NCBI GenBank assembly: GCA_030550295.1
Contig: JAUQPQ010000003.1
Span: forward strand, 1-56,525
Direction of reading: 5' to 3'
Length of the DNA stretch: 56,525 nt
Origin: Chloroflexota bacterium
Lineage (GTDB): Bacteria; Chloroflexota; Dehalococcoidia; SM23-28-2; HRBIN24
The notes under the pieces were generated by a model that saw only the letters and a list, made by a program, of their open reading frames with translations, had not been told where the DNA came from and made no database searches. The position numbers and the translations under genes were made by a program. The stretch's first letter is position 1; every line of letters begins with the position of its first letter. Below are positions 1 through 10,332 of the stretch, in pieces.

Positions 1-1069
1 CGTCCAAGGCGTCATACAGCTCTGGACGGTTTACGTGGGCATGTACCCTTACAGCGTTAACATTGGCTTCCCTTAACAACTGGACGTCGCGGACGATATC
101 TTCCGGGCGGTAGTGGCCCAACCATTGGGTGGGGATGATGTTTGTGCCGCGGACAAATATAGGACGTCCGTTGAGTCGCCACTCCCCGTCCTCAGTGATG
201 CGTAGCTCCCTGATGCCGAACCTCTCCTCTAGATGGTCATAGCTGCCGTCCTCGGTGCGAAGGACAAGTCGGGCTACGTAAAGCTCTGAGAGGCCATGAT
301 CCCACGTCCACCAAAGCCTAGGGGATGACACCGGCAAAAGGAGATGCAGTCGATTCTCTCCTGGCTGGAGAAAGAGCTTTTGCCCTTGAGAGAGCACCTG
401 CTGCCTGTCTGAGAGGGGCCATATCGTCAGGTCGACCTCAGCATACTGCCTTTTAGGGCTATGGACCGATGCCTGGGCCACTACCAGGGATTCCCTCTCC
501 GAGACGGATGCAGGATGGAGGCGAAGCCAGAGGACGTGAGCCTGGGGCACGTACATGAGCTCCACCCGGTTCCAAATCCCACCCGTAGGGCCCTCTTGCC
601 CGTGCTCCAGGTTCCACCCCCCTGGGCGGCAGTCGTGATGGCTGAAAACCCCCTTTATAAGCTGCTTCCTATTAGGCCATTCCTTGCCAGGCTCCTCTTT
701 GGGGCAGTCCACCCTTACTATCAGGACGTTGCTCTGCCCTAACTCCTCACCCAAGCGGAAATGGAAAGGCTGGAAGTAGCCCTCGTGGTGCCCTAAATAT
801 GAGCCGTTAAGCCAGACGTCAGCATAATAATCCACCCCGTGAAATACCAGGTAGACCACCTGATCCCCTTCAGGAGGTGGTGCCGAAAAAGCGTGGCGGA
901 ACACTACCACTCCTGTGTAGTTGGCAAGGCCAGTAAGATGCCAATTGGATGGTACGGGCATCTTGCCCCACGGCCCCGATAGCTCCAGAGGATCGTCGTG
1001 GGGTTGAGCGGTCTGGAACTCCCACTCTCCGCCAAGGTCGATAACTCTTCTATGGTGTGCATTCTGCAT
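1..1069 (-). CDS. Glycoside hydrolase family 2-like protein (N-terminal part, truncated by window edge)
   Basis: Not in the ORF track (no stop in window). Reverse complement from ATG at 1069 reads MQNAHHRRVIDLGGEWEFQTAQPHDDPLELSGPWGKMPVPSNWHLTGLANYTGVVVFRHAF...VVYLVFHGVDYYADVWLNGSYLGHHEGYFQPFHF..., with ...WRLNGRPIFVRGTNIIPTQWLGHYRPEDIVRDVQLLREANVNAVRVHAHVNRPELYDALD near the edge, a GH2 sugar-binding/TIM-barrel entry pattern. Confidence 0.75.
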   Translation of the reverse strand, partial: MQNAHHRRVIDLGGEWEFQTAQPHDDPLELSGPWGKMPVPSNWHLTGLANYTGVVVFRHAFSAPPPEGDQVVYLVFHGVDYYADVWLNGSYLGHHEGYFQPFHFRLGEELGQSNVLIVRVDCPKEEPGKEWPNRKQLIKGVFSHHDCRPGGWNLEHGQEGPTGGIWNRVELMYVPQAHVLWLRLHPASVSERESLVVAQASVHSPKRQYAEVDLTIWPLSDRQQVLSQGQKLFLQPGENRLHLLLPVSSPRLWWTWDHGLSELYVARLVLRTEDGSYDHLEERFGIRELRITEDGEWRLNGRPIFVRGTNIIPTQWLGHYRPEDIVRDVQLLREANVNAVRVHAHVNRPELYDALD

Positions 1070-1144
1070 GGGGCGCCATCATAATAGGGCCTTGGGTCCA
1101 GTGAGTAAAGATGGGAGTTTGAACGTTGACGGCAAGCCTCGATA

Positions 1145-2353
1145 ATGGGTTACATGGTGGCCAATAAAGACGAGATAAAGCTAATAGCATACGTCAACTT
1201 GGGCCATGCTTTAGTCCATGCCCTAGAGGTCACGTACGCTGCCTTGCTTTTACGCATTCAGGCCGATCTGGGTGGCAGAGACGCCTTTATGGGGATGGTC
1301 GCTACCCTCTTTGGCTGGACTTTTGGAGCGACGGCCCTTCCGGCTGGGCTCTTGCTGGACAGATGGGGGGCACGGCGTGTCCTCTTCGTGACGTTCTTGG
1401 GGGCCTGGTCTGCAAGCCTCATGGTAGCGGGAGCTCCCAACTTGGCTGTCTTAGCCTGTGCCATGGCGGCTCTAGGCCTGGCCGTGGGCCTTTACCATCC
1501 TGCTGGCGCTACCCTTATAGCTCAGGGAGTTCAAGAGCGGGGAGTAGCGATGGGCTACCACGGGGTGGCAGGGAATGTGGGCATGGGGATATCACCGGCA
1601 TTGGTGGGGATCATAGCCGACATCTGGAGCTGGCGAGGTGCATATGCCCTACTAGCCTTTTTGGCCTTAGCCTTGGCTGGATGGGCCTTTCTTCTTCCTG
1701 TTCGCTCGATCAGTGCCTCAGCTGGTACCAGTAGCGATAGTTCCCGTTTGCACCCCGTGGGCCGTCTCTCCTGGGCCCTAGCTGCTGTCTATGTGGCCTC
1801 GGTGCTTATGGGCATGGTGTATAGGGGCACTCTCACATTCCTCCCCACCCACATTCACGAAAGGGTGAGCCCCCAGCTTAGTGGCTCGCTCACCACTCTG
1901 GTGCTACTTCTGGGAGGAGTCGGTCAGTTGGCTGGGGGGCTCCTCACCCGCTACCTGAATATGGAGTGGCTGGCGTTGGCAGTAACGGCCATCGCCCTCC
2001 CGCCATTGCTCCTGATGGGAGTAGCCGAAGGAGGGGTTGTGGCTTTTTTGGCAGCGGCGTTCATCTTCACCAACTTCGCCCATCAGCCTATCTTTAACAC
2101 CCTGATCGCTGACTACACGCCAGGCCGGTTCGTAGGGAGGAGCTTTGGCTTGGCCTTCTGGTCGACGTTCGGCATGGGGGCACTAGGAGGGGCGGTAGCC
2201 GGCGTCCTTACAGATAGGTGGGATACGGGAGTGGCCTTTTTGGGTATGGGCGCTCTCTGGGCGCTCGCCGTTGTGGCTACGTCCTTCTTACCGTTACTTG
2301 TACGACGGACGGTCGCCTCCTCGGTAGCCTCAGCCCGTCCTGATGTTCCATAA
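1145..2353 (+). CDS. MFS transporter
   Basis: 402 aa, 12 hydrophobic segments, MFS-like GLLLDRWGARRV loop. Confidence 0.88.
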   Translation: MGYMVANKDEIKLIAYVNLGHALVHALEVTYAALLLRIQADLGGRDAFMGMVATLFGWTFGATALPAGLLLDRWGARRVLFVTFLGAWSASLMVAGAPNLAVLACAMAALGLAVGLYHPAGATLIAQGVQERGVAMGYHGVAGNVGMGISPALVGIIADIWSWRGAYALLAFLALALAGWAFLLPVRSISASAGTSSDSSRLHPVGRLSWALAAVYVASVLMGMVYRGTLTFLPTHIHERVSPQLSGSLTTLVLLLGGVGQLAGGLLTRYLNMEWLALAVTAIALPPLLLMGVAEGGVVAFLAAAFIFTNFAHQPIFNTLIADYTPGRFVGRSFGLAFWSTFGMGALGGAVAGVLTDRWDTGVAFLGMGALWALAVVATSFLPLLVRRTVASSVASARPDVP

Positions 2354-2365
2354 TCCTGGCAGGAG

Positions 2366-3178
2366 GTGATGGCGATGGAATGGAAAGAAATTCTATACGA
2401 GAAGGGGGACGATGGCATAGCCATCATAACCCTAAACCGACCTGAGCGCCTCAACGCCTTTACCCGCACCATGTTGGACGAATGGTATGCGGCCCTCCAA
2501 GATGCCCACCTGGACCCGGCGGTAAAGGTGATCATAGTGACGGGCGCAGGAAGGGCCTTCTGTGCGGGAGTGGACTTGAGCACAGGTACCTCAGGGCTTA
2601 TGGACCCCAATCGCACTTTGGTGGAAAACCGGAACTTCTTGCGCGACACGGTGCAGCGAATCCCCCGTCTGGTTGCCCACTTGGACAAGCCCTACATAGC
2701 GGCAGTCAATGGCCCGGCTATGGGGGCGGGGATGGATATGGCCTCCATGGCCGATATCCGCTTCGCCTCGGAGAATGCTCGTTTCGGCATGACGTATGTG
2801 CGAGTGGGTCTCATCCCTGGCGACGGGGGCTGTTGGTACCTGCCGCGCATCGTGGGGATGGCCAAAGCCTTGGAGCTTATCTGGACCGGCGACATTATCG
2901 ATGCCCAAGAGGCGTTGCACATCGGCTACGTGAGCAAGGTGCTGCCACCGGACGAACTGATGCCCTACACTTTGGACTTCGCACGCCGCCTAGCACAGGG
3001 GCCTTCAGTGGCGATACAGCTTTCTAAACGCCTGGCCTATCGAGGCCTTCATATAGATGTTGATGCGGCCCTAGAGGAGGCCCAGGATGCTATGGTCATC
3101 GTCCAGATGACGGAAGATGCTCGCGAGGGGCCCCGTGCCTTTCGTGAGAAGAGGCCGCCCCAGTTCAAGGGGCGCTAA
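2366..3178 (+). CDS. Enoyl-CoA hydratase/isomerase (crotonase) family
   Basis: ITLNRPERLNAF, GAGRAFCAGVDL, AAVNGPAMGAGMDMASMADIRFASENARFG. Confidence 0.92.
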   Translation: MMAMEWKEILYEKGDDGIAIITLNRPERLNAFTRTMLDEWYAALQDAHLDPAVKVIIVTGAGRAFCAGVDLSTGTSGLMDPNRTLVENRNFLRDTVQRIPRLVAHLDKPYIAAVNGPAMGAGMDMASMADIRFASENARFGMTYVRVGLIPGDGGCWYLPRIVGMAKALELIWTGDIIDAQEALHIGYVSKVLPPDELMPYTLDFARRLAQGPSVAIQLSKRLAYRGLHIDVDAALEEAQDAMVIVQMTEDAREGPRAFREKRPPQFKGR

Positions 3179-4296
3179 GGGGCAGTGCCCAGACGCTGCG
3201 CCAGGGCCTCGCTGGCCCTACGCATCCTTTCTAGTACAGCCTTCGCCTCCTCCCCTTCCAAGGGATAAGGCCGAGCATAGTTCTCGATAATGATGGGCGA
3301 GAACTCGACCTTCACTAGCTGGCGGTCATAGAAGGTATAACGGCCTATGACCCCCACGCGCGTCTCATAGCTCCACATCTGGTCGAATATGAAATTGCCG
3401 TGGGCGTAAACGATGAGCTTACCCTTGTACACCTCCGCTGCCTGCACCCAGTGGGGATGGTTGCCGAGCACCAAGTCGGCCCCAGCCTCTACCGCTAGGT
3501 GTGCTATATCTATGGGGTTGTCTGGGGCGATGCCTGGGGCTGGCTCGGGTATATCCACGTACTCCATCCCCCAGTGGAACGCCACCACTACTACATCGGC
3601 CTGCTGCCTAAGGGAAGATAGCGTCTCCTTAATAAGATCTCGGTCAAAGTATTCTCCTACTCCGTTGAAAGCCACGATGCCGAACCGGAGTCCCCGCACG
3701 TCTATGATGGCAGGGTGCCAGCGGTCGGCCCAGGCCAAATTGTGGGCTTCCAAGAGCGCCTTAGTTCTGGCGATAGCCTGAGGGCCGTAGTCGCCTATGT
3801 GGTTGTTCTCTAAGGTGACCACATCGGTCCCGAGGGCTTTCAAGGCCTCCACAAATCCGGGCCGGCTGCAAAACACGTATCCTGAGGCGTGGTAGGGGCA
3901 CTCCTCGATGAGGGGCGTTTCCATGTTCACGACCGTTATGTCAGCGTCACGGGTGAGGTGCGCCACGTCTCGCACCGTATACAAGAAGTCGTCGCCCCGC
4001 TGCCGAATGACCACATCGACCATGCGCCCCGGCACGACGTCTCCCGTGGCGACTAGCACTCGCACCTTGGACGGATCCATATATACCGAGCCAGAGGTTG
4101 AGGGCGTAAATACGTCACGTATGGATGCGATGGCTGGAGGGGGTGGGAGAGTGGGCGTTACTGTCGGTGTGGATGCAGGGGTATGAGCAACCGTCTGCCA
4201 ATGCACTATTGGGCGACCCTCCGCTTTGCAGGCCATGGCCACCGCTACCAAGAAGCCGGCGAGTAACCAGAGTGGTCTCGGCCTTTGTGGCCCCAT
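3175..4296 (-). CDS. CapA-family (poly-gamma-glutamate synthesis-like) metallophosphatase, lipoprotein-like N-terminus
   Basis: TGDVVPGR, VNMETPL, LENNHIGDYG, VVAFHWGMEY, VLGNHPHWVQ typical of CapA/MPP. Confidence 0.85.
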   Translation of the reverse strand: MGPQRPRPLWLLAGFLVAVAMACKAEGRPIVHWQTVAHTPASTPTVTPTLPPPPAIASIRDVFTPSTSGSVYMDPSKVRVLVATGDVVPGRMVDVVIRQRGDDFLYTVRDVAHLTRDADITVVNMETPLIEECPYHASGYVFCSRPGFVEALKALGTDVVTLENNHIGDYGPQAIARTKALLEAHNLAWADRWHPAIIDVRGLRFGIVAFNGVGEYFDRDLIKETLSSLRQQADVVVVAFHWGMEYVDIPEPAPGIAPDNPIDIAHLAVEAGADLVLGNHPHWVQAAEVYKGKLIVYAHGNFIFDQMWSYETRVGVIGRYTFYDRQLVKVEFSPIIIENYARPYPLEGEEAKAVLERMRRASEALAQRLGTAP

Positions 4297-4367
4297 CGTT
4301 GGATCAATTGTATACTACAGCTGAACTATGGTGGCGCTGGTATCTAAGCCGTCGGGGGGGTAAGGTC

Positions 4368-5555
4368 ATGGACTTCAGATTTTCGCCCGAGGACGAGGCC
4401 TTCAGGCAAGAGGTGAGGGAGTTCTTGCAGCGGGAGTGGCCACAAGATGAGATAGGCGGGGCGGAAAGCCCTTTGGGTTATGGTGGTGGTCGCGGTCTGG
4501 AAGATATCAAGGCCTTGCAGAAGAAGTTGGCCCAAAAGGGCTGGTTAACCATGGCCTGGCCCAAAGAGTACGGTGGCCAGGGAGCAAGCATCTGGCGCCA
4601 AGTTATCTACAATGAAGAGATGGCCTATCATCGTGCCCCTCAGCAGCTGGGAGTGGGGCCAGACAGAGTAGGGCCCACCATTATGATCTACGGGACGGAG
4701 GATCAGAAGGCCCAGTTCTTGCCACCCATCGCTAAGGCAGAGGTGATCTGGTGTCAGGGTTTCAGCGAGCCTGGGGCAGGGTCAGACTTGGCCTCCCTCC
4801 AGACCACAGCAGTGCTGGAAGGGGACTATTTCGTCATTAATGGGCAAAAGATCTGGACTTCCTTGGCCCATGTGGCTGACTGGATGATCTTGCTGGCCCG
4901 GACCGACCCTGACGCCCCTAAGCACAAGGGGATCTCTTATTTCCTGGTGGATATGAAAACCACGGGGATTACCGTTCGCCCCCTTTACGATATCACGGGG
5001 CGACATGCCTTTAACCAAGTGTTCTTTGACAATGTGCGCGTCCCCAAGTCTCACTTGGTGGGTGAGCTGAATCGGGGATGGTATGTGGCAGCAGCCACCC
5101 TGGACTTTGAACGTTCAGGGATAAACAGGGTCATGGCGGGCATCCGCAGTTACGAGGAGTTGGTGGAATACAGCAAGGAGACCCGTGTGGGCAGCCGTCC
5201 CCTCATCAGCCTACCCAACGTGCGGCATAAGCTGGCCGAGCTAAAGATCGAGTTTGAGGTGGGGCGTATGCTGGCATACAGGGTGGCCTCTATTCAGGCG
5301 GCCGGCCGCATACCTAACCAAGAGGCCTCCGTAAGCAAGCTATTTGGGTCTGAGCTACAGCAGAGGTTGGCGGCGGCTGGAATAAGCATTTTGGGGCTAG
5401 GTGGCGCCCTGAGGCCTGGGAGCAAATGGGCCCCCCTGGCCGGGCGCATCGCTGACTACTATTTAGCTGCAGTGGCTACCACCATCGCTGCTGGCACCTC
5501 TGAGATTATGCGCAACATCATAGCTATCCGGGGCCTAGGCTTGCCCAGGGGGTAG
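4368..5555 (+). CDS. Acyl-CoA dehydrogenase
   Basis: Start chosen at MDFRFSPEDEAFRQEVREFL; CQGFSEPGAGSDLASL, GQKIWTS, AAGTSEIMRNIIAIRGLGLPR. Confidence 0.92.
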   Translation: MDFRFSPEDEAFRQEVREFLQREWPQDEIGGAESPLGYGGGRGLEDIKALQKKLAQKGWLTMAWPKEYGGQGASIWRQVIYNEEMAYHRAPQQLGVGPDRVGPTIMIYGTEDQKAQFLPPIAKAEVIWCQGFSEPGAGSDLASLQTTAVLEGDYFVINGQKIWTSLAHVADWMILLARTDPDAPKHKGISYFLVDMKTTGITVRPLYDITGRHAFNQVFFDNVRVPKSHLVGELNRGWYVAAATLDFERSGINRVMAGIRSYEELVEYSKETRVGSRPLISLPNVRHKLAELKIEFEVGRMLAYRVASIQAAGRIPNQEASVSKLFGSELQQRLAAAGISILGLGGALRPGSKWAPLAGRIADYYLAAVATTIAAGTSEIMRNIIAIRGLGLPRG

Positions 5556-5596
5556 GACCCTCTCCCCAGTCTCTTGCCGGCCTCTGGGTCAGCTCC

Positions 5597-6313
5597 ATGG
5601 CGAAAAACAGGAGAGGATTGACATCGCAGCCTCTTGGTGACCCCATCATCGCATACTTCCGAGACGCCTTTCTCATAGGGGCTGGGGCTACCCACTTGTA
5701 CCTGGTGCGCCATGCTCAATCTATGAGCAATACAGGGGAAGCGAACATTTATGATGATCCTCCCCTGACAGAGGTAGGTATAGAGCAGGCCCGGCGCCTG
5801 GCCAAGCGTCTGAGCTACCAGAGCATTACGGCCATCTACTCTAGCCCCCTTAAGAGGGCCCTTCAGACCGCTCAAATAGTGGCGGAGGCCCTTAGCTTGT
5901 CCGTCCAAGTGGACGAGGGGCTGCGAGAGGTGATCATGGGCAGCCCCACTACCGATGTAAGGAGCCTTATAGGGCCGGAGGCGCTAGAGGCAGCGCGACG
6001 TATCGCTAAGACGTTGCGGTGGGATGCCTTTCCTGGCTCAGAGGGGAGCAGATCCGCCCGCAAGCGAGTAAGGACGGCAATTGACGCCATAGCGCGTAGG
6101 CATCCCAGGGGGCGCATAGTCCTTGTAACCCACGCAGGTGTTATCCAAACGTACGTGAGTATAGTCCTAGGCATAAACAAAGACTTCTTGTTCTATCCCT
6201 TCAACGCGGGCATCACATCGATCAGGGTCAAGGGTCGGCGCCGCGTGCTATGGCGCCTCAACGATGTAGCCCACCTAGACGGCCTTCCCTCCGGCTTTGG
6301 TGGCATATCCTAA
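5597..6313 (+). CDS. Histidine phosphatase family protein (phosphoglycerate mutase-like)
   Basis: LYLVRHAQSMSN, YSSPLKRALQTA, VTHAGVI. Confidence 0.9.
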   Translation: MAKNRRGLTSQPLGDPIIAYFRDAFLIGAGATHLYLVRHAQSMSNTGEANIYDDPPLTEVGIEQARRLAKRLSYQSITAIYSSPLKRALQTAQIVAEALSLSVQVDEGLREVIMGSPTTDVRSLIGPEALEAARRIAKTLRWDAFPGSEGSRSARKRVRTAIDAIARRHPRGRIVLVTHAGVIQTYVSIVLGINKDFLFYPFNAGITSIRVKGRRRVLWRLNDVAHLDGLPSGFGGIS

Positions 6314-7458
6314 AGCAGCCGCCTAACGTCGGTCTTTTCGTAACGTCGCAGCTTCTCCTCGTCTAGCTGGATGCCAAGCCCAGGGCCCTGTGGGACGTGC
6401 ACATAGCCCTGTTGGTCCACCTGGAGGGGTTCAGTAAGCATGAAGTCGCGGATCTCAGGCGTCCAGCACGGAGGTTCTAGAGGGAACTCAAGGAAAGTCA
6501 CTCCTCCTGCCGCTGCCACGTGCATGTTGGCCACCAGGCCTATCCCGTTGGTCCAAGTGTGGGGCGTAAACTCCCGTTTGGCCTGCCTGATCATGAAGGC
6601 GAGGCGGTGGCACGTCCAGATGCCCCCTACGAAGGTGCAATCGGGCTGGTAGACGTCAAGGGAATTATGTTCTAGGTAAGCTGATATCTCCTCTGGGCCG
6701 CGGGCCAGTTCGCCCCCAGCGAGGCGTAGCGAGTTCAAATGTGACCTGAGCTCGGCCAGGCCGTGGTAGTCGAAGGCGTCAAGGGGCTCCTCTAGCCAGT
6801 ACACTCCCATGGCCTCCAGCTCTTTGGCTACCCATATAGCAGTGCGTAAGTCCCACCGGTGCGGCTGCTGATCAGGGGCGATGCGCCATCCCCAGTTAGC
6901 GTCCACCATGATGGTCATGGAATCGCCCACAGAGGTGCGCACCGCCTCCAGCACCTTTAAGTCTTCCCTGGGATCGGCCGAGTGGAAGCGGAGCTTGATG
7001 GCGCGGAACCCAAGAGCTTGGAACTCTTGTACCACGTCCACCCTCTCAGCTGCTGGCCGTAGCTCAGCAGTAGAGGCGTAGGCCAAAAGCCGGGGCTCGC
7101 CACCTCCTAGTAGGCGGTAGATGGGCTCTCCCAAGGCCTTCCCCACGATGTCCCACAGGGCTACCTCCAAAGCCCAAGGCCTACCCACGAAGAAAGAGAA
7201 TGACCGCAGGTTCTCCACGTGACGCACGATGTCCATGGGGTCTTGTCCCACGAGGAGGGCCCCGGCTACGTCCCAGCGCACCGGCACACCCCCTGAGCCT
7301 ACCCCCACAATCCCTTCGTCTGTGTGGACTTCTACCACATGCACTCGGGCGACATGGCTTGGGAAAGGCTGCCAGGTGGGGTGGAAGGCTCGAGGCAGGG
7401 GGAACTCGAAGACCCTAGTCTTTACTTCTGTGACCTTCACTGCACCTCCCTGAATCAC
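6310..7458 (-). CDS. Mandelate racemase/muconate lactonizing (enolase superfamily) enzyme
   Basis: IMVDANWGW, YWLEEPLDAFDYHGLAEL, LAGGELARG metal-ligand spacing. Confidence 0.88.
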   Translation of the reverse strand: MIQGGAVKVTEVKTRVFEFPLPRAFHPTWQPFPSHVARVHVVEVHTDEGIVGVGSGGVPVRWDVAGALLVGQDPMDIVRHVENLRSFSFFVGRPWALEVALWDIVGKALGEPIYRLLGGGEPRLLAYASTAELRPAAERVDVVQEFQALGFRAIKLRFHSADPREDLKVLEAVRTSVGDSMTIMVDANWGWRIAPDQQPHRWDLRTAIWVAKELEAMGVYWLEEPLDAFDYHGLAELRSHLNSLRLAGGELARGPEEISAYLEHNSLDVYQPDCTFVGGIWTCHRLAFMIRQAKREFTPHTWTNGIGLVANMHVAAAGGVTFLEFPLEPPCWTPEIRDFMLTEPLQVDQQGYVHVPQGPGLGIQLDEEKLRRYEKTDVRRLL

Positions 7459-7535
7459 AGGCCGTTAACTTTAGTAGGCACTTGCTATTCTAAGCGATCC
7501 ACAAGTAATCTGTGGAAGGCAAATGGAGGTGTGCC

Positions 7536-8729
7536 ATGCCTGGCCCGTTGGAAGGGATAAGGGTTCTGGATTTCACCATCGCTCAGCAGGGGCCCTATGC
7601 CACTCTTTTGCTATCCCACATGGGAGCTGAGGTAATTAAGGTAGAGATCCCTGGCCGGGGCGACGTCACCCGGGAGATAGCCCGCGATCGCCGTACCAGG
7701 CTGAGCTACTGCTTTTTGGCTCTCAACCTAGGGAAAAAGAGTGTGACCATCAACTTGAAAAGCGCTAAAGGGCGGCAGCTGGTTCTAGACCTAGTCCAGC
7801 ATTGCGACGTGGTGGTGGAGAACTTCAACCCTGGCGTCATGGAACGGCTGGGGCTAAGTTATGAAACGCTGCGAGCGGTCAACCCGAGGATTATATACGC
7901 CAGTGCATCGGCCTTTGGCACGAAAGGCCCTTGGGGGAAACTCCCCGGGGTAGACCTGTTGGCCCAGGCGATGGGTGGCCTCATGAGCGTTACTGGGTAC
8001 CCAGGAGAGCCTCCCCACCCAGTGGGGGCAGCCGTAGCCGACCACATTGGCGCAGTCACTTTGGCCCTAGGGGTGGTAGCTGCCCTTGTGGCCAGGGAGC
8101 ATACTGGTCAGGGGCAAAAGGTGGAGACGTCCCTCCTAGGAAGCATCATGGCTGCCCAGTCTTGGGAGATCGCCTATTACCTTAACAGTGGGGAATCGCC
8201 TTCAAAGGCGGGGAGGGGCCATAGCCTAGTCCCCCATATTTACGGCGTCTATAGGACGGCCGACGGTTTTCTAGCCATAGGGACGGTGCCTATAGAGCAG
8301 TGGGAGCAGTTCTGTCAGGCCATCGGACTGCCCCACCTGGCCTCAGACCCACGCTTTGCGCGGTTAGGGGAACGTCTACGTCGGTTAGAAGAGCTGCGTC
8401 CTATCCTGGACGACCACTTCTCCCAGCGCCCTACCGAAGAATGGGTAGCGTGTCTTCGGGCCATTGATATCCCGGCTGGCCCAGTGCTGGACTACATCGA
8501 AATGGCTAAAGAGGAACAGGTTCACGCCAACAGGTACCTGGTGCAGATAGAGCACCCGAGGGCGGGGGAGGTAACGGTGGTCAACGTGCCCATACAGTTT
8601 TCGGCTACCCCTGGCTCCATAAAGGGGCCAGAGCCAGAGCTAGGCCAACACACTGAGGAAGTGCTAAGCATCTACCTGGGCCTGTCTGCTGAAGAGATAG
8701 CAACCCTCCGGGCCGATGGCGTTATCTAA
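7536..8729 (+). CDS. CaiB/BaiF family CoA-transferase
   Basis: MPGPLEGIRVLDFT, GAEVIKVE, NPGVMERLGLSYETLRAVNPRIIYASASAFG; start placed after GGAGGTG. Confidence 0.93.
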   Translation: MPGPLEGIRVLDFTIAQQGPYATLLLSHMGAEVIKVEIPGRGDVTREIARDRRTRLSYCFLALNLGKKSVTINLKSAKGRQLVLDLVQHCDVVVENFNPGVMERLGLSYETLRAVNPRIIYASASAFGTKGPWGKLPGVDLLAQAMGGLMSVTGYPGEPPHPVGAAVADHIGAVTLALGVVAALVAREHTGQGQKVETSLLGSIMAAQSWEIAYYLNSGESPSKAGRGHSLVPHIYGVYRTADGFLAIGTVPIEQWEQFCQAIGLPHLASDPRFARLGERLRRLEELRPILDDHFSQRPTEEWVACLRAIDIPAGPVLDYIEMAKEEQVHANRYLVQIEHPRAGEVTVVNVPIQFSATPGSIKGPEPELGQHTEEVLSIYLGLSAEEIATLRADGVI

Positions 8730-10003
8730 GGCGACGTCTCCTCTAATCGTCCCTGATACAGCAAGGGGACGGGGCTAGGGAGAGGGCCCATGACCACCCC
8801 AGCCTCCCTCAATGAGGCTATCTCCTGGTCTGAAAGCCCCAGAAGTTCCCGTAGTATTTCGTCAGTGTGTTCCCCCAGGGCAGGAGGTGGCCCTTTGACA
8901 CCACCAGGAGTGACGGAGAGCTTAACAGGGGTATTGGGCACCTTCAAGCGAAAGCCCTTAGGGTGTTCTACTTCCACAAACATCTCCCTGGCAAGAATTT
9001 GGGGCATCTCGGCTGCCTGGGCGATGTTGTTCAAGGGCCCGCAAGGGATGCCCACCCCTCCCAGCTCCTCCAACCACTCTTGAGTAGTCTTCTGGCGGAA
9101 CGCCTCCGAAAGGATAGGCTCCAGAAGGTGATGATGCCGCGTGCGCAGTGCCGGGGTCTCGAAGCGGGGGTCATCGATGAGGTGAGCTAGACCCAAGAGG
9201 GCCAGCAAGATCTCCCACTGGTTCTCTACCCCCCAGCTGAGGGCGACCACGATCCACCCGTCCTTAGTAGGGAACGCCTGGAAAGGGGTGACCGATGGGT
9301 GCCTGGTCCCTAGGGGGCCAGGGACTTCCCCAGTGGCGAAATAGCGCACAAAGGCGTTTTCTAAAATGGCGATCTGGCAGTCCAGCATGCTTATGTCTAC
9401 CATTTGGCCTCGGCCAGTCCTATCCCTCTCCCTCAGGGCAGCAAGGATGCCGATGGCGGCGAAAAGTCCTGCTGCAATGTCGCCAAGGGAAATGCCTGGC
9501 CGCACCGGGGGGCCATCAGGGTAACCGGTGATGCTCATGATACCGCCCATCCCCTGGACGATGATGTCTAGGGCTGGCTTTTCCCGCCATGGCCCTGTTT
9601 GCCCGAAGCCCGAAACAGCGCAATATACGAGGCGGGGGTTACGCTGGGAGAGCACCTGATAGCCTAGGCCGAGCTTTTCCATCGTCCCAGGGGTGAAGTT
9701 CTCCACCAGAACATCGGCCTTCTCGACGAGGCGCAGGAGGAGCTCTTGGCCTTCCGACCGTTTAAGGTCGATGCATATGCTGCGCTTGCCCCGGTTGATG
9801 GAAAAGAAGTAGGCTGATTCATCGTCTATATAGGGCTCGGTGGTGCGGGCGACATCGCCATAAGGGGTTCGCTCCACCTTTATGACGTCGGCCCCCAAAT
9901 CGCACATGATCATGGTGGCAAAGGGCCCCGCCAATACCCAGCTCAAGTCTAGGACTACCAAGCCTTCGAGGGGCCCTCTTGTAGGACGCCTCTTTTCCCC
10001 CAT
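8726..10003 (-). CDS. CaiB/BaiF family CoA-transferase
   Basis: LEGLVVLDLSWVLAGPFATMIMCDLGADVIKVE, VENFTPGTMEKLGLGYQVLSQRNPRLVYCAVSGFGQTGPW. Confidence 0.93.
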   Translation of the reverse strand: MGEKRRPTRGPLEGLVVLDLSWVLAGPFATMIMCDLGADVIKVERTPYGDVARTTEPYIDDESAYFFSINRGKRSICIDLKRSEGQELLLRLVEKADVLVENFTPGTMEKLGLGYQVLSQRNPRLVYCAVSGFGQTGPWREKPALDIIVQGMGGIMSITGYPDGPPVRPGISLGDIAAGLFAAIGILAALRERDRTGRGQMVDISMLDCQIAILENAFVRYFATGEVPGPLGTRHPSVTPFQAFPTKDGWIVVALSWGVENQWEILLALLGLAHLIDDPRFETPALRTRHHHLLEPILSEAFRQKTTQEWLEELGGVGIPCGPLNNIAQAAEMPQILAREMFVEVEHPKGFRLKVPNTPVKLSVTPGGVKGPPPALGEHTDEILRELLGLSDQEIASLREAGVVMGPLPSPVPLLYQGRLEETSP

Positions 10004-10053
10004 GGCCGCTTATTTATTGTAGCTAGCCATAGGGGCGAACGGTATGGATGCTC

Positions 10054-10332
10054 CTAGGGCTGGGAGGTAGATAGGGTAAGTCTGGGGCCCTCTTCCGTTT
10101 CCTCAGCGTCGATGGTGGCCTCAGCCAGAAGGGCTGCCACATCGGGCGCTACCAAGAGCACGGCCTCTTCGCCACTCCGGTATACCTGGTCCCCTTCCCT
10201 CTCTTGGTCGAAGGCCAACTCGAATCCCCCTCCCCGTTGGACGAGGCGCAATACCTCTTCAGGGGAGCTGGCTAGCTCCAACTTGATCTCTTTTAGGAGC
10301 TCTGCTGCCTTCTCGGTCACTCTTAGCGCCAT
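10054..10332 (-). CDS. HesB/IscA-fold-like small protein lacking cysteines
   Basis: 92 aa; MALRVTEKAAELLKEI...LRLVQRGGGFELAFDQ resembles the A-type carrier N-terminus, but no Cys in the translation. Confidence 0.5.
   Translation of the reverse strand: MALRVTEKAAELLKEIKLELASSPEEVLRLVQRGGGFELAFDQEREGDQVYRSGEEAVLLVAPDVAALLAEATIDAEETEEGPRLTLSTSQP

Noticed and set aside
461-742. 93-aa plus-strand ORF in the track
   Set aside because: Lies antisense to the GH2 coding frame (1-1069 minus), which has convincing domain similarity; the plus ORF does not.
2113-2688. 191-aa minus-strand ORF
   Set aside because: Antisense to the MFS transporter and crotonase; composition (Ser/Arg/Pro-rich) is typical of shadow ORFs in GC-rich genes.
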